From: Bacteroides uniformis | GTDB taxonomy: Bacteria; Bacteroidota; Bacteroidia; Bacteroidales; Bacteroidaceae | Assembly (NCBI RefSeq): GCF_025147485.1 | Contig: NZ_CP102263.1 | Location: 3,671,501-3,735,500, forward strand | DNA length: 64,000 nt | Reading direction: 5' to 3' | Shown here: positions 44,206 through 54,920 of the stretch, one piece after another | How positions within the stretch are numbered: position 1 is the stretch's first letter | Layout of the letters: each line of letters begins with the position of its first letter | The notes under the pieces: generated by a model | Told to the model about the DNA's origin: nothing | The model's input: the letters and a program-made list of their open reading frames with translations, nothing else | Databases searched by the model: none | Program-made: the position numbers and the translations under genes

Positions 44206-46254
44206 TTATTTTATCAGGTCAATGCTTCTCTTGACAAAGTTGTTCAAAGCTTCACCTTTCAACATACCATTCTGCAGCAGTGCCAAATCTATCAGTTGAC
44301 GGACAACCTTATTCTTGGCAGCATAATCGGCGAAGATGCCTTCTTTCTGTGTTTTCAGTTCGTCCCACTTCTTATCCAGCTCATTCACTTTATCCTTTTC
44401 GGCAGTCGGTATATCCTCATCTTTCTTGCCTTCCTGCTTCTTTTTCAGGTCAGTACGCTGCTTGTTCACTTCATCCATCTCTGCCTGAACCGGAGCAACG
44501 ACAGCAGCACATTCCTTATCTTCATCTGCCAGAACTTCTTTTACCAGCTTATGGTCTGAATTCAATACCAGGTTAAACATATCCGGCATTTCGCCATAGA
44601 AGCTCATTCCAGCCTGGATATTCGCCATTTCCTTCATACGGCGCATGTACTCGCTCTGAGTTATCATGATAGGAGTGGCATTTTCGCCCAAAGCCTGCGC
44701 CGTGATGTTGAACTCCGTCTTATCCATCTTGGGCAACTGGCTCTTGAAGATGGAAGAAAGAACTTCCTGCTTGCCGGCTTCCAACGCTTCGTTCTTCTTG
44801 TCTTCCTTGACAATCAGATTATCAATAATATCGCTGTCTACACGAGTGAAGCGAACCTTTTCGAACTTCTGTTCCAACATGCTCACCACCGCAATGTCCA
44901 GCTGTCCATCCATCAACAGCACATTGTATCCTTTATTCGTAGCGGCCTCTATGTAGCTGTATTGTTCATCTTTATTGTTGGCATACAGATAAATCAGATT
45001 TCCATCCTTATCCGTCTGGTTATCTTTAATCAACGTCTTATACTCTTCGAAAGTATAATATTTGCTGTCTGTATCGGTGAAAAGGGCAAAATCCTTGGCT
45101 CTATCATAGAAATCTTCCTGCGTAAGCATTCCGTAGTTGATGAAGATTTTCAAGTCATTCCACTTTTCCTCAAACTGTTTACGGTCATTCTTGAAGATAG
45201 ACTGCAAACGGTCTGACACCTTCTTCGTGATATATGTAGAAATCTTCTTCACGTTGGCATCGCTCTGCAAATAAGAACGGGAAACGTTCAATGGAATGTC
45301 CGGTGAATCGAGCACACCATGCAGCAGGGTCAAGAAGTCGGGAACAATACCTTCCACCGAATCCGTCACATATACCTGGTTGCAATAGAGCTGAATCTTA
45401 TTCTTGTTCAACTCGATGTTGCTCTTCACTTTGGGGAAGTACAGAATACCGGTAAGGTGGAACGGATAATCCACATTCAGATGAATCCAGAATAAAGGTT
45501 CGTCGGACATAGGATAAAGGTCACGGTAGAACTTCTTATAATCTTCATCTTTCAATTCGCTGGGTTTCAGCGTCCACAACGGGTTGGAATCATTGATGAT
45601 ATTATCCTCGGCAGTTTCAACCTGCTTGCCGTCTTTCCATTCTTTCTTCTTGCCGAATGCAACCGGGATAGGGAGGAAGCTGCAATACTTCTTCAACAAA
45701 GAGGAAATGCGCGCTTCTTCAAGGAATTCCTTGCAGTCATCGTCTATGTAAAGAACGATATCCGTACCACGTTCTGCCTTATCAGTGTCTTCAATCGTAA
45801 ACTCCGGACTGCCATCGCATGTCCACTTTACAGCCTGGGCGCCTTCCCGATAGGATTTAGTGATGATTTCGACTTTCTTGGCAACCATAAAAGCCGAATA
45901 GAAACCCAATCCAAAATGGCCGATGATGGCGTTGGCATCGTTTTTATATTTCTCAAGGAAGTCATTGGCGCCAGAGAAAGCTATCTGGTTAATATACTTG
46001 TCTATTTCTTCAGCCGTAAGACCTATACCATGGTCGGACACCGTAATGGTATCTTTTCCCAGCGAGACATGTACGGTTAAATCGCCAACTTCACCCTTGA
46101 ACTCACCGATAGAGGAGAGTGTTTTCAGCTTCTGTGTAGCATCAACCGCGTTAGAAACCAACTCACGGAGAAAAATTTCATGATCACTATACAAGAACTT
46201 TTTAATGACGGGGAAGATATTCTCAGTAGTTACCCCAATATTACCTTTTTGCAT
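44206..46254 (-). CDS. htpG: Molecular chaperone HtpG (Hsp90)
   Basis: A 682-residue cytosolic Hsp90. The GHKL ATP site shows ELVSNAVDATQK, DHGIGLTAEEIDKYINQIA, and GHFGLGFYSAFMVA. The middle domain has LFWIHLNVDYPFHLTGILYFP and the catalytic-loop arginine in PLNVSRSYLQSD. A long charged insertion near residue 610 (KKKQEGKKDEDIPTAEKDK) is larger than in E. coli. It stands alone with its own terminator. No clear TAnnTTTG box is seen upstream, so a heat-shock-type promoter is possible. Confidence 0.97.
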   Translation of the reverse strand: MQKGNIGVTTENIFPVIKKFLYSDHEIFLRELVSNAVDATQKLKTLSSIGEFKGEVGDLTVHVSLGKDTITVSDHGIGLTAEEIDKYINQIAFSGANDFLEKYKNDANAIIGHFGLGFYSAFMVAKKVEIITKSYREGAQAVKWTCDGSPEFTIEDTDKAERGTDIVLYIDDDCKEFLEEARISSLLKKYCSFLPIPVAFGKKKEWKDGKQVETAEDNIINDSNPLWTLKPSELKDEDYKKFYRDLYPMSDEPLFWIHLNVDYPFHLTGILYFPKVKSNIELNKNKIQLYCNQVYVTDSVEGIVPDFLTLLHGVLDSPDIPLNVSRSYLQSDANVKKISTYITKKVSDRLQSIFKNDRKQFEEKWNDLKIFINYGMLTQEDFYDRAKDFALFTDTDSKYYTFEEYKTLIKDNQTDKDGNLIYLYANNKDEQYSYIEAATNKGYNVLLMDGQLDIAVVSMLEQKFEKVRFTRVDSDIIDNLIVKEDKKNEALEAGKQEVLSSIFKSQLPKMDKTEFNITAQALGENATPIMITQSEYMRRMKEMANIQAGMSFYGEMPDMFNLVLNSDHKLVKEVLADEDKECAAVVAPVQAEMDEVNKQRTDLKKKQEGKKDEDIPTAEKDKVNELDKKWDELKTQKEGIFADYAAKNKVVRQLIDLALLQNGMLKGEALNNFVKRSIDLIK

Positions 46255-46309
46255 ACTACATTTATATTTTTTAGATTTATATTTTTAATTATTCCGGCAG
46301 ATATAGCAC

Positions 46310-46343
46310 AAAAAAAATGCCAGCCCATAAGGACTGACATTTT
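46310..46343 (-). terminator. clpC terminator
   Basis: AAAATGCCAG pairs CTGACATTTT (one G-U in the minus-strand RNA), with an eight-base T run on the minus strand. Confidence 0.75.
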
Positions 46344-46365
46344 GACGGTTTTTATAAAGAACTGC

Positions 46366-48894
46366 TTATGCCTTCTTGATGCTCAGCTCATCTTTTTCTT
46401 TGTCTACTGATACATTTACCGTATCACCCGGCTGTAACTCTGCCGCCACTATCAGCTCGGAAAGTCCATCCTCCAAGTGGTTCTGAATGGCACGCTTCAA
46501 TGGGCGCGCACCAAACTGTACATCGTACCCTTTCGAAGCAAGGAATGTCTTTGCATCATCCTCCACAACCAGCTTGTAACCAATTGCTTCAACCCGTTCG
46601 TACAAGCCTTTCAGCTCAATGTCCACAATCTTTGTGATAGCCTCCAAGGAGAGCTGGTCGAAAGTAATGATTTCATCCAAACGATTCAAAAATTCGGGAG
46701 CAAAAGTCTTGTTCAGAGCCTTTTGTATCACACTGCGCGAATGTTCATTGTCATCCGTGCGGTTTTGCGCCGCAAAACCTACGCCACGGCCAAACTCCTT
46801 CAACTGCCGCGTACCGATATTGGAGGTCATAATGATAACCGTATTCTTGAAATCGATGGTTCTGCCATAATTGTCAGTCAAACGACCTTCATCCAGTACC
46901 TGGAGCAAGATGTTGAACACGTCCGGATGGGCTTTCTCAATCTCATCCAGCAAGACAATGGAATACGGCTTGCGACGCACCTTTTCAGTCAACTGGCCGC
47001 CTTCCTCATAGCCCACATATCCCGGAGCGGCACCAATCATACGAGATACGGTGTATTTCTCCATATACTCGCTCATATCGATACGTATCAAGGCATCGGC
47101 AGAGCCAAACATATATTTTGCCAATTGCTTTGCCAAATGCGTCTTACCCACACCAGTAGGGCCAAGGAACATAAAAGTTCCGATGGGATGGTTCGGGTCT
47201 TTCAACCCTACACGGCTACGCAAGATTGCTTTGGTAAGTTTCTCTATCGCAGCATCTTGAGCTATCACCTTCGCCTGTAGTTCTTCCTTCATTCCGGCCA
47301 GTTTAAGTCCTTCTGCCTGCGCCATGCGCTGTACGGGTACACCGGACATCATTGAAATAACATTGGCTATTTCCTCTTCACCTACCGTTTGGCGGTCATC
47401 CTTCAAACGGGCTTCCCACTCAACCTTCATCTCCTCCAAGCGGACAGAAAGTTCCTTCTCACGGTCGCGGTAGCTGGCAGCCAGCTCAAAATTCTGTGAC
47501 TTTACAGCTTCAGCCTTCAGGCTACGTGCCTCTTCAATCAGCTTTTCCTGTTCCTCAATTTCTTTCGGAACATTAATATTCGTCAAATGCACACGCGAAC
47601 CCGCCTCGTCCAAAGCATCAATAGCTTTATCCGGGAAGTTGCGGTCGGTTATATAGCGTGCTGACAACTTGACACATGCTTCCAAGGCTTCATCCGTGTA
47701 GCTCACGTTATGATGGTCTTCATACTTCTCCTTGATATTCTTCAATATCTGAAGCGTTTCTTCAGCTGTGGTAGGCTCTACAATCACCTTTTGGAAACGA
47801 CGTTCCAAAGCACCGTCTTTCTCGATATTCTTTCTGTATTCATCGAGAGTGGTAGCTCCAATACACTGTATTTCACCACGCGCTAAAGCTGGTTTCAGCA
47901 TATTGGCAGCATCCATGGAACCGGCAGCAGCACCGGCACCTACAATCGTATGGATTTCATCGATGAAAAGGATGACATTCGGATTTTTCTGCAACTCGTT
48001 GATGATAGAGCGGATACGTTCCTCAAACTGACCACGGTATTTTGTTCCCGCCACCACAGAGGCCATATCAAGCATCACCACGCGCTTTTCAAACAAAATG
48101 CGCGAAACTTTCTTTTGCACAATACGCAATGCCAAACCCTCTACGATGGCAGATTTTCCGACTCCAGGTTCACCGATAAGCACCGGATTGTTCTTCTTAC
48201 GGCGGCTCAAGATTTGCGCCAGACGTTCAATCTCGCGTTCGCGACCCACAACCGGGTCCAGCTTGCCTTCTTCGGCAGCCCGCGTCATGTCTACGCCGAA
48301 ATTGTCCAGCACAGGAGTATCATTGGACGGCTTTCTGGATGCAGCCTGTGCAGCCGAAGCCGAACCAGCTCCCCCAGTACGGGAGGAGCGGGACATATTC
48401 ATATCTTCTTCATCCTCTTCATCATCCTCGGTGAATCCCATTCCCGCATTCGGATTGGTCGATTTCATCGAAAGCTGTTCAAATACAGCCTGATAATCCA
48501 CCCGGTGTTCTTCCAAAACAGTTGCAGCAAGATTGTCGCCATCTTTCAAGATAGCCAGCAATACATGTTCCGTATCGGCAGTTGCACTTTTCAGCAAACG
48601 CGCTTCAAGCATACACATCTTCAATATCTTAGCCGTCATCGGGGACAAGGGCACTTCAGCGTCCGGCAAGAGAGTATCGTCCTCGGCATCCTTTAGGAAA
48701 CCCTCCAGACGACTTTTTACTCGTTTTAAATCTATATCAAGTTTCAACAATATTTCAATAGCTTTTCCTCCGCCATCACGCAGCATGCCGAGCAGAAGGT
48801 GTTCCGGACCAATATAGCGATTTCTCAATCGATTGGCTTCTTCCTTGCTATAAGTAATTATGTCTGAAACTCTTTGTGAAAATTGATTGTTCAT
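46366..48894 (-). CDS. clpC: Clp protease ATPase subunit ClpC
   Basis: An 842-residue two-ring AAA+ unfoldase. Two N-terminal Clp repeats ([40 protein letters not shown]) are followed by a flexible Ser/Ala-rich linker (residues about 150-190). D1 Walker A is GEPGVGKS, a UVR-type middle domain is near [20 protein letters not shown], and D2 Walker A is GPTGVGKT. The ClpP-docking loop VGF occurs in GRGVGFAAQ, which separates ClpC from the ClpB disaggregase. It is monocistronic with promoter CAAAGATA at 48933-48940. Confidence 0.94.
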   Translation of the reverse strand: MNNQFSQRVSDIITYSKEEANRLRNRYIGPEHLLLGMLRDGGGKAIEILLKLDIDLKRVKSRLEGFLKDAEDDTLLPDAEVPLSPMTAKILKMCMLEARLLKSATADTEHVLLAILKDGDNLAATVLEEHRVDYQAVFEQLSMKSTNPNAGMGFTEDDEEDEEDMNMSRSSRTGGAGSASAAQAASRKPSNDTPVLDNFGVDMTRAAEEGKLDPVVGREREIERLAQILSRRKKNNPVLIGEPGVGKSAIVEGLALRIVQKKVSRILFEKRVVMLDMASVVAGTKYRGQFEERIRSIINELQKNPNVILFIDEIHTIVGAGAAAGSMDAANMLKPALARGEIQCIGATTLDEYRKNIEKDGALERRFQKVIVEPTTAEETLQILKNIKEKYEDHHNVSYTDEALEACVKLSARYITDRNFPDKAIDALDEAGSRVHLTNINVPKEIEEQEKLIEEARSLKAEAVKSQNFELAASYRDREKELSVRLEEMKVEWEARLKDDRQTVGEEEIANVISMMSGVPVQRMAQAEGLKLAGMKEELQAKVIAQDAAIEKLTKAILRSRVGLKDPNHPIGTFMFLGPTGVGKTHLAKQLAKYMFGSADALIRIDMSEYMEKYTVSRMIGAAPGYVGYEEGGQLTEKVRRKPYSIVLLDEIEKAHPDVFNILLQVLDEGRLTDNYGRTIDFKNTVIIMTSNIGTRQLKEFGRGVGFAAQNRTDDNEHSRSVIQKALNKTFAPEFLNRLDEIITFDQLSLEAITKIVDIELKGLYERVEAIGYKLVVEDDAKTFLASKGYDVQFGARPLKRAIQNHLEDGLSELIVAAELQPGDTVNVSVDKEKDELSIKKA

Positions 48895-48932
48895 ATTTTA
48901 TAATTCTCCTCAATTAAAAAGGTTATCCACGA

Positions 48933-48940
48933 CAAAGATA
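48933..48940 (-). promoter_or_regulatory. clpC promoter (-7 element)
   Basis: CAAAGATA is TATCTTTG on the coding strand, 39 bp before the ATG. A single TTATCCAC lies next to it but is isolated. Confidence 0.6.
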
Positions 48941-49118
48941 CGCATTTATTAATTCAGCGTATCATATTTAACTGATTTAATAGTATACAAATCCCGTGCC
49001 ATAAATTTCAAATCTGTTTTTCCACTTTATACCTTATATATTAATAGCAATTTGGTGAGGAAGGGAGGGAGTACTTCCATATTTATGTTGCAGGCAACAA
49101 AGTTTATGGAGGAAAACT

Positions 49119-49148
49119 TTTGTATATCGTAAAAAAGCAGTACTTTAG
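49119..49148 (+). promoter_or_regulatory. Possible gyrA promoter
   Basis: TTTG (49119-49122) is 18 bp from TACTTTAG (49141-49148), one base off TAnnTTTG. The rest of the 300-bp gap 48895-49195 shows nothing that I can assign. Confidence 0.45.
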
Positions 49149-49195
49149 CGTGGTTTTTCACGAACCCGAAAATGTATAATTAATAATCTTTTTAA

Positions 49196-51724
49196 ATGCT
49201 TGAACAAGACAGAATTATAAAGATTAACATCGAGGAGGAAATGAAGTCATCGTACATTGACTACTCTATGTCGGTCATTGTTTCACGTGCCCTTCCGGAT
49301 GTTAGAGATGGTTTTAAACCCGTTCACCGAAGAATTCTTTTCGGAATGATGGGATTAGGAAATACCTCCGACAAACCTTATAAAAAATCAGCCAGAGTTG
49401 TAGGTGAAGTATTAGGTAAATATCACCCTCATGGCGACTCGTCCGTTTACGGAGCTCTTGTACGTATGGCTCAGCCTTGGGCAATGCGTTACATGTTGGT
49501 AGATGGACAAGGTAACTACGGTTCAGTAGACGGTGACAGTGCTGCTGCCATGCGTTATACAGAGTGTCGTTTGCGAAAAATTGGTGAAGACATGATGACA
49601 GACCTTGAGAAAGAGACTGTTGACATGCAGAACAATTTCGATGACTCTTTGCAAGAGCCTACCGTCATGCCGGCCCGTATTCCGAATCTTTTGGTAAATG
49701 GTGCATCTGGTATTGCCGTAGGTATGGCTACCAATATGCCGACCCATAATCTATCTGAGGTTATTGACGCTTGTATTGCATACATTGAAAACAATGACAT
49801 CGATATAGAAGAGCTGATGACGTATGTCAAAGCTCCTGATTTCCCGACCGGAGGCTATATATACGGTATGAGCGGTGTTCGCGAAGCCTATCTCACGGGA
49901 CGCGGACGTGTCATAATGCGTGCTAGAGCCGAAATTGAGACTGGTTCGACGCACGATAAAATCGTTGTGACAGAAATTCCCTATGGTGTCAACAAAGCTG
50001 AATTGATTAAGAATATAGCCGATCTGGCCAACGAAAAGAAAATTGAAGGTATTGCCAATGCTAATGACGAATCCGACCGTGAAGGTATGCGTATCGTTAT
50101 TGATGTAAAACGTGATGCAAATGCCAGCATTGTACTCAACAAGCTCTACAAGATGACAATGCTGCAGACATCTTTTGGTGTGAACAATGTTGCATTGGTA
50201 CATGGCCGTCCACGTCTGTTGAATCTGAAAGATTTGATAAAACACTTCGTTGAGCACAGACACGACGTAGTCATCCGCCGTACTCAGTATGATTTGCGCA
50301 AGGCCAAAGAACGTGCACATATTCTGGAAGGATTAATCATTGCATCTGATAATATCGACGAAGTAATCAAGATTATCCGTGCTGCTAAAACCCCGAATGA
50401 TGCTATATCAGGTTTGATGGAGCGATTCCAACTCAGTGAAATTCAGTCACGTGCCATTGTTGAAATGCGTTTGCGTCAGCTCACAGGATTGATGCAAGAC
50501 CAGCTGCACGCCGAATATGAGGAAATTCAGAAGCAGATTGCTTATTTGGAAGAAATCCTTGTCAATGACGAACTCTGCCGCAAAGTCATTAAAGATGAAC
50601 TGATTGAAGTAAAAGAGAAGTATGGTGACGAACGTCGCTCGGAAATTGTCTATTCATCAGAAGAATTCAATCCGGAAGACTTCTATGCAGATGATGAAAT
50701 GATTATCACCATCTCGCACATGGGATACATCAAACGCACACCGCTGAGCGAATTCCGTGCGCAAAACCGTGGTGGGGTAGGCTCCAAAGGTACCGAAACC
50801 CGCGATGCAGACTTTGTAGAGCATATTTATCCTGCAACCATGCATAATACCATGATGTTCTTTACACAGAAAGGTAAGTGTTACTGGCTGAAGGTATACG
50901 AAATCCCCGAAGGTACTAAGAATTCGAAAGGTCGTGCCATCCAGAATTTGTTGAATATCGACTCTGACGATGCTGTAAACGCCTATTTGCGCGTGAAGAA
51001 CCTGAACGACCAAGAATTTATCAACAGCCATTATGTATTGTTCTGTACTAAGAATGGTGTCATTAAGAAAACATTGCTTGAGCAGTATTCACGTCCTCGC
51101 CAAAATGGTGTAAATGCTATCACTATCCGTGAAGACGACCGTGTAATCGAAGTGCGTATGACAAACGGCGACAATGAAATCATCATTGCCAACCGTAACG
51201 GACGTGCCATTCGTTTCCATGAAAGTGCTGTGCGCGTTATGGGACGTACTGCCACCGGTGTACGTGGTATGACATTGGATGAAGACGGTCAAGACGAAGT
51301 AGTAGGTATGATATGCATCAAAGATCCTGAAGCGGAAACAATTATGGTTGTATCGGAACAAGGATATGGCAAACGTTCGGATATTGAAGATTATCGCAAG
51401 ACCAATCGTGGAGGTAAAGGTGTGAAAACAATGAATATCACCGATAAAACGGGTAAATTAGTAACTATCAAGTCTGTTACAGATGAAAATGACTTGATGA
51501 TTATTAATAAATCCGGTATTACCATCCGTCTGAAAGTCGCCGATGTTCGTATCATGGGACGTGCTACACAAGGTGTGCGTCTAATCAACCTTGAGAAACG
51601 TAATGACGAAATCGGCTCTGTATGTAAAGTCACTTCAGAAAATGAAGAGGAACTTATAGAGGAGGGGGAAGAAAATACCCTTGAAAGCCCTCAGAACGAG
51701 GTAAACAATGAAAATGAAGAATAG
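49196..51724 (+). CDS. gyrA: DNA gyrase subunit A
   Basis: An 842-residue type IIA topoisomerase subunit. The catalytic tyrosine is Y121 in [11 protein letters not shown]. The quinolone region reads [10 protein letters not shown], with S82 at the position of E. coli S83 and G86 where E. coli has D87. Bacteroides resistance usually changes S82, so this allele looks wild type. The C-terminal pinwheel repeats include the GyrA-box [10 protein letters not shown] and later RQNGVNAI and NRGGKGVK blades. The tail is very acidic ([19 protein letters not shown]). gyrB is not nearby, as in other Bacteroidetes. Confidence 0.96.
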   Translation: MLEQDRIIKINIEEEMKSSYIDYSMSVIVSRALPDVRDGFKPVHRRILFGMMGLGNTSDKPYKKSARVVGEVLGKYHPHGDSSVYGALVRMAQPWAMRYMLVDGQGNYGSVDGDSAAAMRYTECRLRKIGEDMMTDLEKETVDMQNNFDDSLQEPTVMPARIPNLLVNGASGIAVGMATNMPTHNLSEVIDACIAYIENNDIDIEELMTYVKAPDFPTGGYIYGMSGVREAYLTGRGRVIMRARAEIETGSTHDKIVVTEIPYGVNKAELIKNIADLANEKKIEGIANANDESDREGMRIVIDVKRDANASIVLNKLYKMTMLQTSFGVNNVALVHGRPRLLNLKDLIKHFVEHRHDVVIRRTQYDLRKAKERAHILEGLIIASDNIDEVIKIIRAAKTPNDAISGLMERFQLSEIQSRAIVEMRLRQLTGLMQDQLHAEYEEIQKQIAYLEEILVNDELCRKVIKDELIEVKEKYGDERRSEIVYSSEEFNPEDFYADDEMIITISHMGYIKRTPLSEFRAQNRGGVGSKGTETRDADFVEHIYPATMHNTMMFFTQKGKCYWLKVYEIPEGTKNSKGRAIQNLLNIDSDDAVNAYLRVKNLNDQEFINSHYVLFCTKNGVIKKTLLEQYSRPRQNGVNAITIREDDRVIEVRMTNGDNEIIIANRNGRAIRFHESAVRVMGRTATGVRGMTLDEDGQDEVVGMICIKDPEAETIMVVSEQGYGKRSDIEDYRKTNRGGKGVKTMNITDKTGKLVTIKSVTDENDLMIINKSGITIRLKVADVRIMGRATQGVRLINLEKRNDEIGSVCKVTSENEEELIEEGEENTLESPQNEVNNENEE

Positions 51725-51754
51725 ACATAATATTAATTTAAATTTTCTACAATC

Positions 51755-52996
51755 ATGAAAAGAGTATTATTTTCAATGGTTTTACTACTTGTCGCAAGCT
51801 TTACTTTCGCCCAAGAAAAGAACGTAAAAGAGGCTAAAAGTATTGCTAACGGAGTAAATCCTGACTTTGCCAAAGCAGAGGAACTGATAAATCAGGCTTT
51901 AACCAATCCCGAAACAAAGGACAATGCCGAAACGTGGGATGTAGCAGGTCTTATCCAAAGAAAAAGAAGTGAGAAAGAAATGGAAAATGCCTATCTGAGA
52001 AAACCTTATGACACTCTTCAGGTATATAATAGCGCATTGAACATGTGTAAATTCTACTTCAAATGTGACGAATTGGCACAAATTCCCAATGAAAAGGGCA
52101 AAATCAAGAATAAATATAGAAAATCTAATTCTGCTACAATTTTAGCAGAACGCGGTAATCTGATCAATGGCGGTATCCAATTCTTTAATTTGGCCTCACA
52201 GAAAGAAGGCGATGCAGCCAATGAAGACAATAAAAAAGCATTAGATTTCTTTGCAACATACATTGATATTGCTATCAACCCGATGTTTGAAAAGGAAAAT
52301 CTATTACAAACAGATACTGTATTACCCCAAATAGCATATTATGCAAGTTTAGCAGCTGCTAAGATGGAAGATTATCCTAGTATTTTGAAGTATGCTCCTT
52401 ATGCGCAAGATGATAAAGAAGTTGGGAAATACGCAATGGAATTTATCTCTACTGCATTGAAAGCTGAAGGTGATACTGTTAAATGGATTGCTTCTTTAAA
52501 AGAAGGTATCCAGAAATATCCTGAACATTCATTCTTCTTCGGTCACTTGATTGATTATTATAGCAATAACAACAAATATGACGAAGCTATGCAGTTTGCT
52601 GATGATATGTTGGCTAAAGATCCTAACAATACATTCTATTTGTATGTAAAAGGCTACCTTTATCACAATATGAAGGACTATGATAAAGCTATTGAATTCT
52701 ATAAAAAAACTATAGAAGTAGATCCTAATTATGCAGAAGCATACTCTAATTTAGGCTTGATTTACTGCTTACAAGCACAAGATTTCTCAGAAAAAGCAAC
52801 TACAGATATTAATGATCCGAAGTATAAAGAAGACCAGGCTACTCTGAAGACTTTCTATGAAAAGGCAAAACCTTATTATGAAAAGGCAAGAGAACTGAAA
52901 CCTGATCAAAAAGATTTGTGGTTAAATGGTCTATATAGAGTGTATTATAATTTGCAAATGGGCCCTGAATTCGAAGAAATTGAAAAGTTGATGTAA
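51755..52996 (+). CDS. Exported tetratricopeptide-repeat protein
   Basis: A 413-residue protein with signal MKRVLFSMVLLLVASFTFAQ. TPR units are clear in the C-terminal half: NKYDEAMQFADDMLAKDPNN, FYLYVKGYLYHNMKDYDKAI and YKKTIEVDPNYAEAYSNLGL. The N-terminal half also has helical repeats (AKSIANGVNPDFAKAEELIN). It begins 30 bp after gyrA and may share its transcript, ending at a strong terminator. It is more AT-rich than gyrA. Probable periplasmic scaffold; no partner is evident. Confidence 0.88.
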   Translation: MKRVLFSMVLLLVASFTFAQEKNVKEAKSIANGVNPDFAKAEELINQALTNPETKDNAETWDVAGLIQRKRSEKEMENAYLRKPYDTLQVYNSALNMCKFYFKCDELAQIPNEKGKIKNKYRKSNSATILAERGNLINGGIQFFNLASQKEGDAANEDNKKALDFFATYIDIAINPMFEKENLLQTDTVLPQIAYYASLAAAKMEDYPSILKYAPYAQDDKEVGKYAMEFISTALKAEGDTVKWIASLKEGIQKYPEHSFFFGHLIDYYSNNNKYDEAMQFADDMLAKDPNNTFYLYVKGYLYHNMKDYDKAIEFYKKTIEVDPNYAEAYSNLGLIYCLQAQDFSEKATTDINDPKYKEDQATLKTFYEKAKPYYEKARELKPDQKDLWLNGLYRVYYNLQMGPEFEEIEKLM

Positions 52997-53011
52997 TACT
53001 TTCATAATAAT

Positions 53012-53043
53012 AAAAGCCTAATTAAATTATTAATTAGGCTTTT
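53012..53043 (+). terminator. Terminator after the TPR gene
   Basis: AAAAGCCTAATTA pairs perfectly with TAATTAGGCTTTT around AATTAT. Confidence 0.85.
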
Positions 53044-53184
53044 ATTATTGTTATATCATTAAGTAAAGAATGTTATTTCTTAAGTGAGGGAGAGAAGAAA
53101 TTAAAATTAGATTAAATTATTCCAGCGCCATATTAAACATAATGCTGATATTGGATAGAAACCATATATACCTATATTCAACAC

Positions 53185-54315
53185 CTAATTCGGTCTTCCG
53201 TAAATTACCAACAATGGTGTATCAGAATGGAAAATCATCTTTCTGGCAATGCCAGGGTTAAATAAGCGCGAAAATATATTTCTTTTATAAGAAGTTAATG
53301 TTATAATATCAATATGATTACTTTTGATATAACTGTCTAAACTACTAAGCAGATTATCGTTCTTTACCACATCATAGTATATTTCCAATTGTGGATATTG
53401 TTTTTGAAAATATTCCTTAATACCAGCCAGTTTTATTTCATTCCATGTATTCTGAACATCTGAAAGATGTATCAGAGACACTGAAAACTTAAATGATTTC
53501 AGATTATTTATTAGCGAATCAAAAGCTATTAAATCACGTTGATCAAAATTAGTAATGAATGCAATACGCTTAGCTTCAGAAAATTGCTTGAATGGAGTAT
53601 TTTCAGGAATGGCCAATACCGGTACACGGCTACGTTCAATCACTTCAGCCGTTACACTGCCGATCAAATCAATATCCTTCTGACTTTTACCACGAGTTCC
53701 CATTATGATAATGCGTGGCCGATATTCCTTGGTATAGCGGAGTACCTCTTCTTCAGGAATACCTTCACGCAAAACACAAGTATATTTAATATCTGGAAAC
53801 TCGCCGGAAGCTACCTTCTCTTTTACTTTATCAGATAATGCATTCAAATCAGCATGAACTTTTTGTAAGATACTCCTTACATTCTCCTCATCACTTAGCT
53901 GATAGTTAAATACGTCTCCGTATGGCAAAGAAGTTGCATATATAGGAGTAAAATAAACATGTAGCAAAACAACTTCTGCACCTATATTCTGAGCGAAATT
54001 GAAACCGAACTCGCAAGCCTTCAAAGAATAATTGGAAAAATCCACTGGAATCAGCACTTTATTACTAACCTTCTCCAGTTTAGGTGACTTCCCCCCCACT
54101 ACCTCTTCAGATAACCACGCAGAGCTTTCAGTAATTTTCAGAGCATGAGGTAAGTCACTCTCCTTAATACGTACACGTACGCCAGAAGAAACAACCGGTT
54201 GTATCTGGTTTACATTGTGAATATAAGTCTCAATACCTTCATTTTCAAGAACATTTTTCAATATTTGAGCTTTCGCGTACGTTAAGATTGCCAAAGTAAC
54301 TAATTTATCTTCCAT
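53185..54315 (-). CDS. DUF2007 domain fused to tandem universal stress domains
   Basis: A 376-residue cytosolic protein. Residues 1-75 resemble DUF2007 (LVTLAILTYAKAQILKNVLE, GIETYIHN, then GVRVRIKESDLPHALKIT). Two UspA domains follow. The first (from about 85) starts VLIPVDFSNYSLKACEFGFN and has the ATP-binding pattern GTRGKSQKDIDLIGSVTAEV (G-x2-G-x9-G-S). The second (from about 240) lacks that motif, ending ITLTSYKRNIFSRLFNPGIARKM, so it is probably non-binding. The arrangement suggests a nucleotide-sensing stress protein. Confidence 0.86.
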   Translation of the reverse strand: MEDKLVTLAILTYAKAQILKNVLENEGIETYIHNVNQIQPVVSSGVRVRIKESDLPHALKITESSAWLSEEVVGGKSPKLEKVSNKVLIPVDFSNYSLKACEFGFNFAQNIGAEVVLLHVYFTPIYATSLPYGDVFNYQLSDEENVRSILQKVHADLNALSDKVKEKVASGEFPDIKYTCVLREGIPEEEVLRYTKEYRPRIIIMGTRGKSQKDIDLIGSVTAEVIERSRVPVLAIPENTPFKQFSEAKRIAFITNFDQRDLIAFDSLINNLKSFKFSVSLIHLSDVQNTWNEIKLAGIKEYFQKQYPQLEIYYDVVKNDNLLSSLDSYIKSNHIDIITLTSYKRNIFSRLFNPGIARKMIFHSDTPLLVIYGRPN

Positions 54316-54348
54316 ATATCATTGATTTTGAGATTAAAACAAACAAGA

Positions 54349-54377
54349 AATCCCAATTGTTGTCAGCAATTGGGATT
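54349..54377 (-). terminator. Terminator of the small HTH gene
   Basis: AATCCCAATTG pairs perfectly with CAATTGGGATT around TTGTCAG, with a short T run on the minus strand. Confidence 0.78.
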
Positions 54378-54395
54378 CTATCTAACTTTCTCTTC

Positions 54396-54677
54396 TTAAG
54401 CTCGAACAGCTTCTTCAGTCTTACCTGCCATTTCATCTAAAATTTTTAAAGCTCGCTCTAAAACAGTAGTATCATCAATCATAACCAATCCACCATCTGG
54501 TCCAGGTTCCAAGTGAATCCCAACACTTTTCCCCTCCTTAAAATTGTGTCCACCGAAAAAATTTCTTACAGTGTCAACATTCAGTCCAAGTTCATCGGCT
54601 ATTCTATGCATACTACCACTAGGCAATGAGTCTTTAATCTTACGTAATTCATTAAATGTTATTGTTCTCATATTCAT
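54396..54677 (-). CDS. Small HTH DNA-binding protein
   Basis: A 93-residue protein. A helix-turn-helix is suggested by ITFNELRKIKDSLPSG then SMHRIADELGLNVDTVRNFF, where RIADELGLNVDTVRNFF has the spacing of a recognition helix. A glycine-rich turn (GGHNFKEGKSVGIHLEPGPD) and a C-terminal helix (TVLERALKILDEMAGKTEE) complete it. ATGs at 54677 and 54671 are both possible. Similar small proteins are common in Bacteroides; I know no function. It is monocistronic between the bat operon terminator and the USP gene. Confidence 0.8.
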   Translation of the reverse strand: MNMRTITFNELRKIKDSLPSGSMHRIADELGLNVDTVRNFFGGHNFKEGKSVGIHLEPGPDGGLVMIDDTTVLERALKILDEMAGKTEEAVRA

Positions 54678-54856
54678 AAATTTAATGGTTAATACTCTGT
54701 ACTTTTTATTATCACGCTATAAACTTAAGGAAAAAAAAGGATAAAACAAACTATTTCTTTATCTTTTTTCAAAAAGAATATTGCCTCTCCAAAAAATAAT
54801 CATTTTCAAGTATGCAGAATTATAAGTACAGAGAAAAAGCTCCTAAAAATAGACAG

Positions 54857-54902
54857 AAACAGCTCGTATAAAGCAGAATTATCGGGTTTATACGAGCTGT
54901 TT
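54857..54902. terminator. Terminator of the bat operon
   Basis: A perfect 16-bp stem (54857-54872 with 54887-54902) around a 14-base loop. T runs are stronger on the plus side, but the only gene ending here is batE. Confidence 0.7.
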
Positions 54903-54920
54903 TTAGAATACAGGGAAAAT

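Noticed and set aside
49430..49460. Quinolone-resistance mutation in gyrA
   Set aside because: S82 is retained in HGDSSVYG; G86 appears to be the normal Bacteroides residue.
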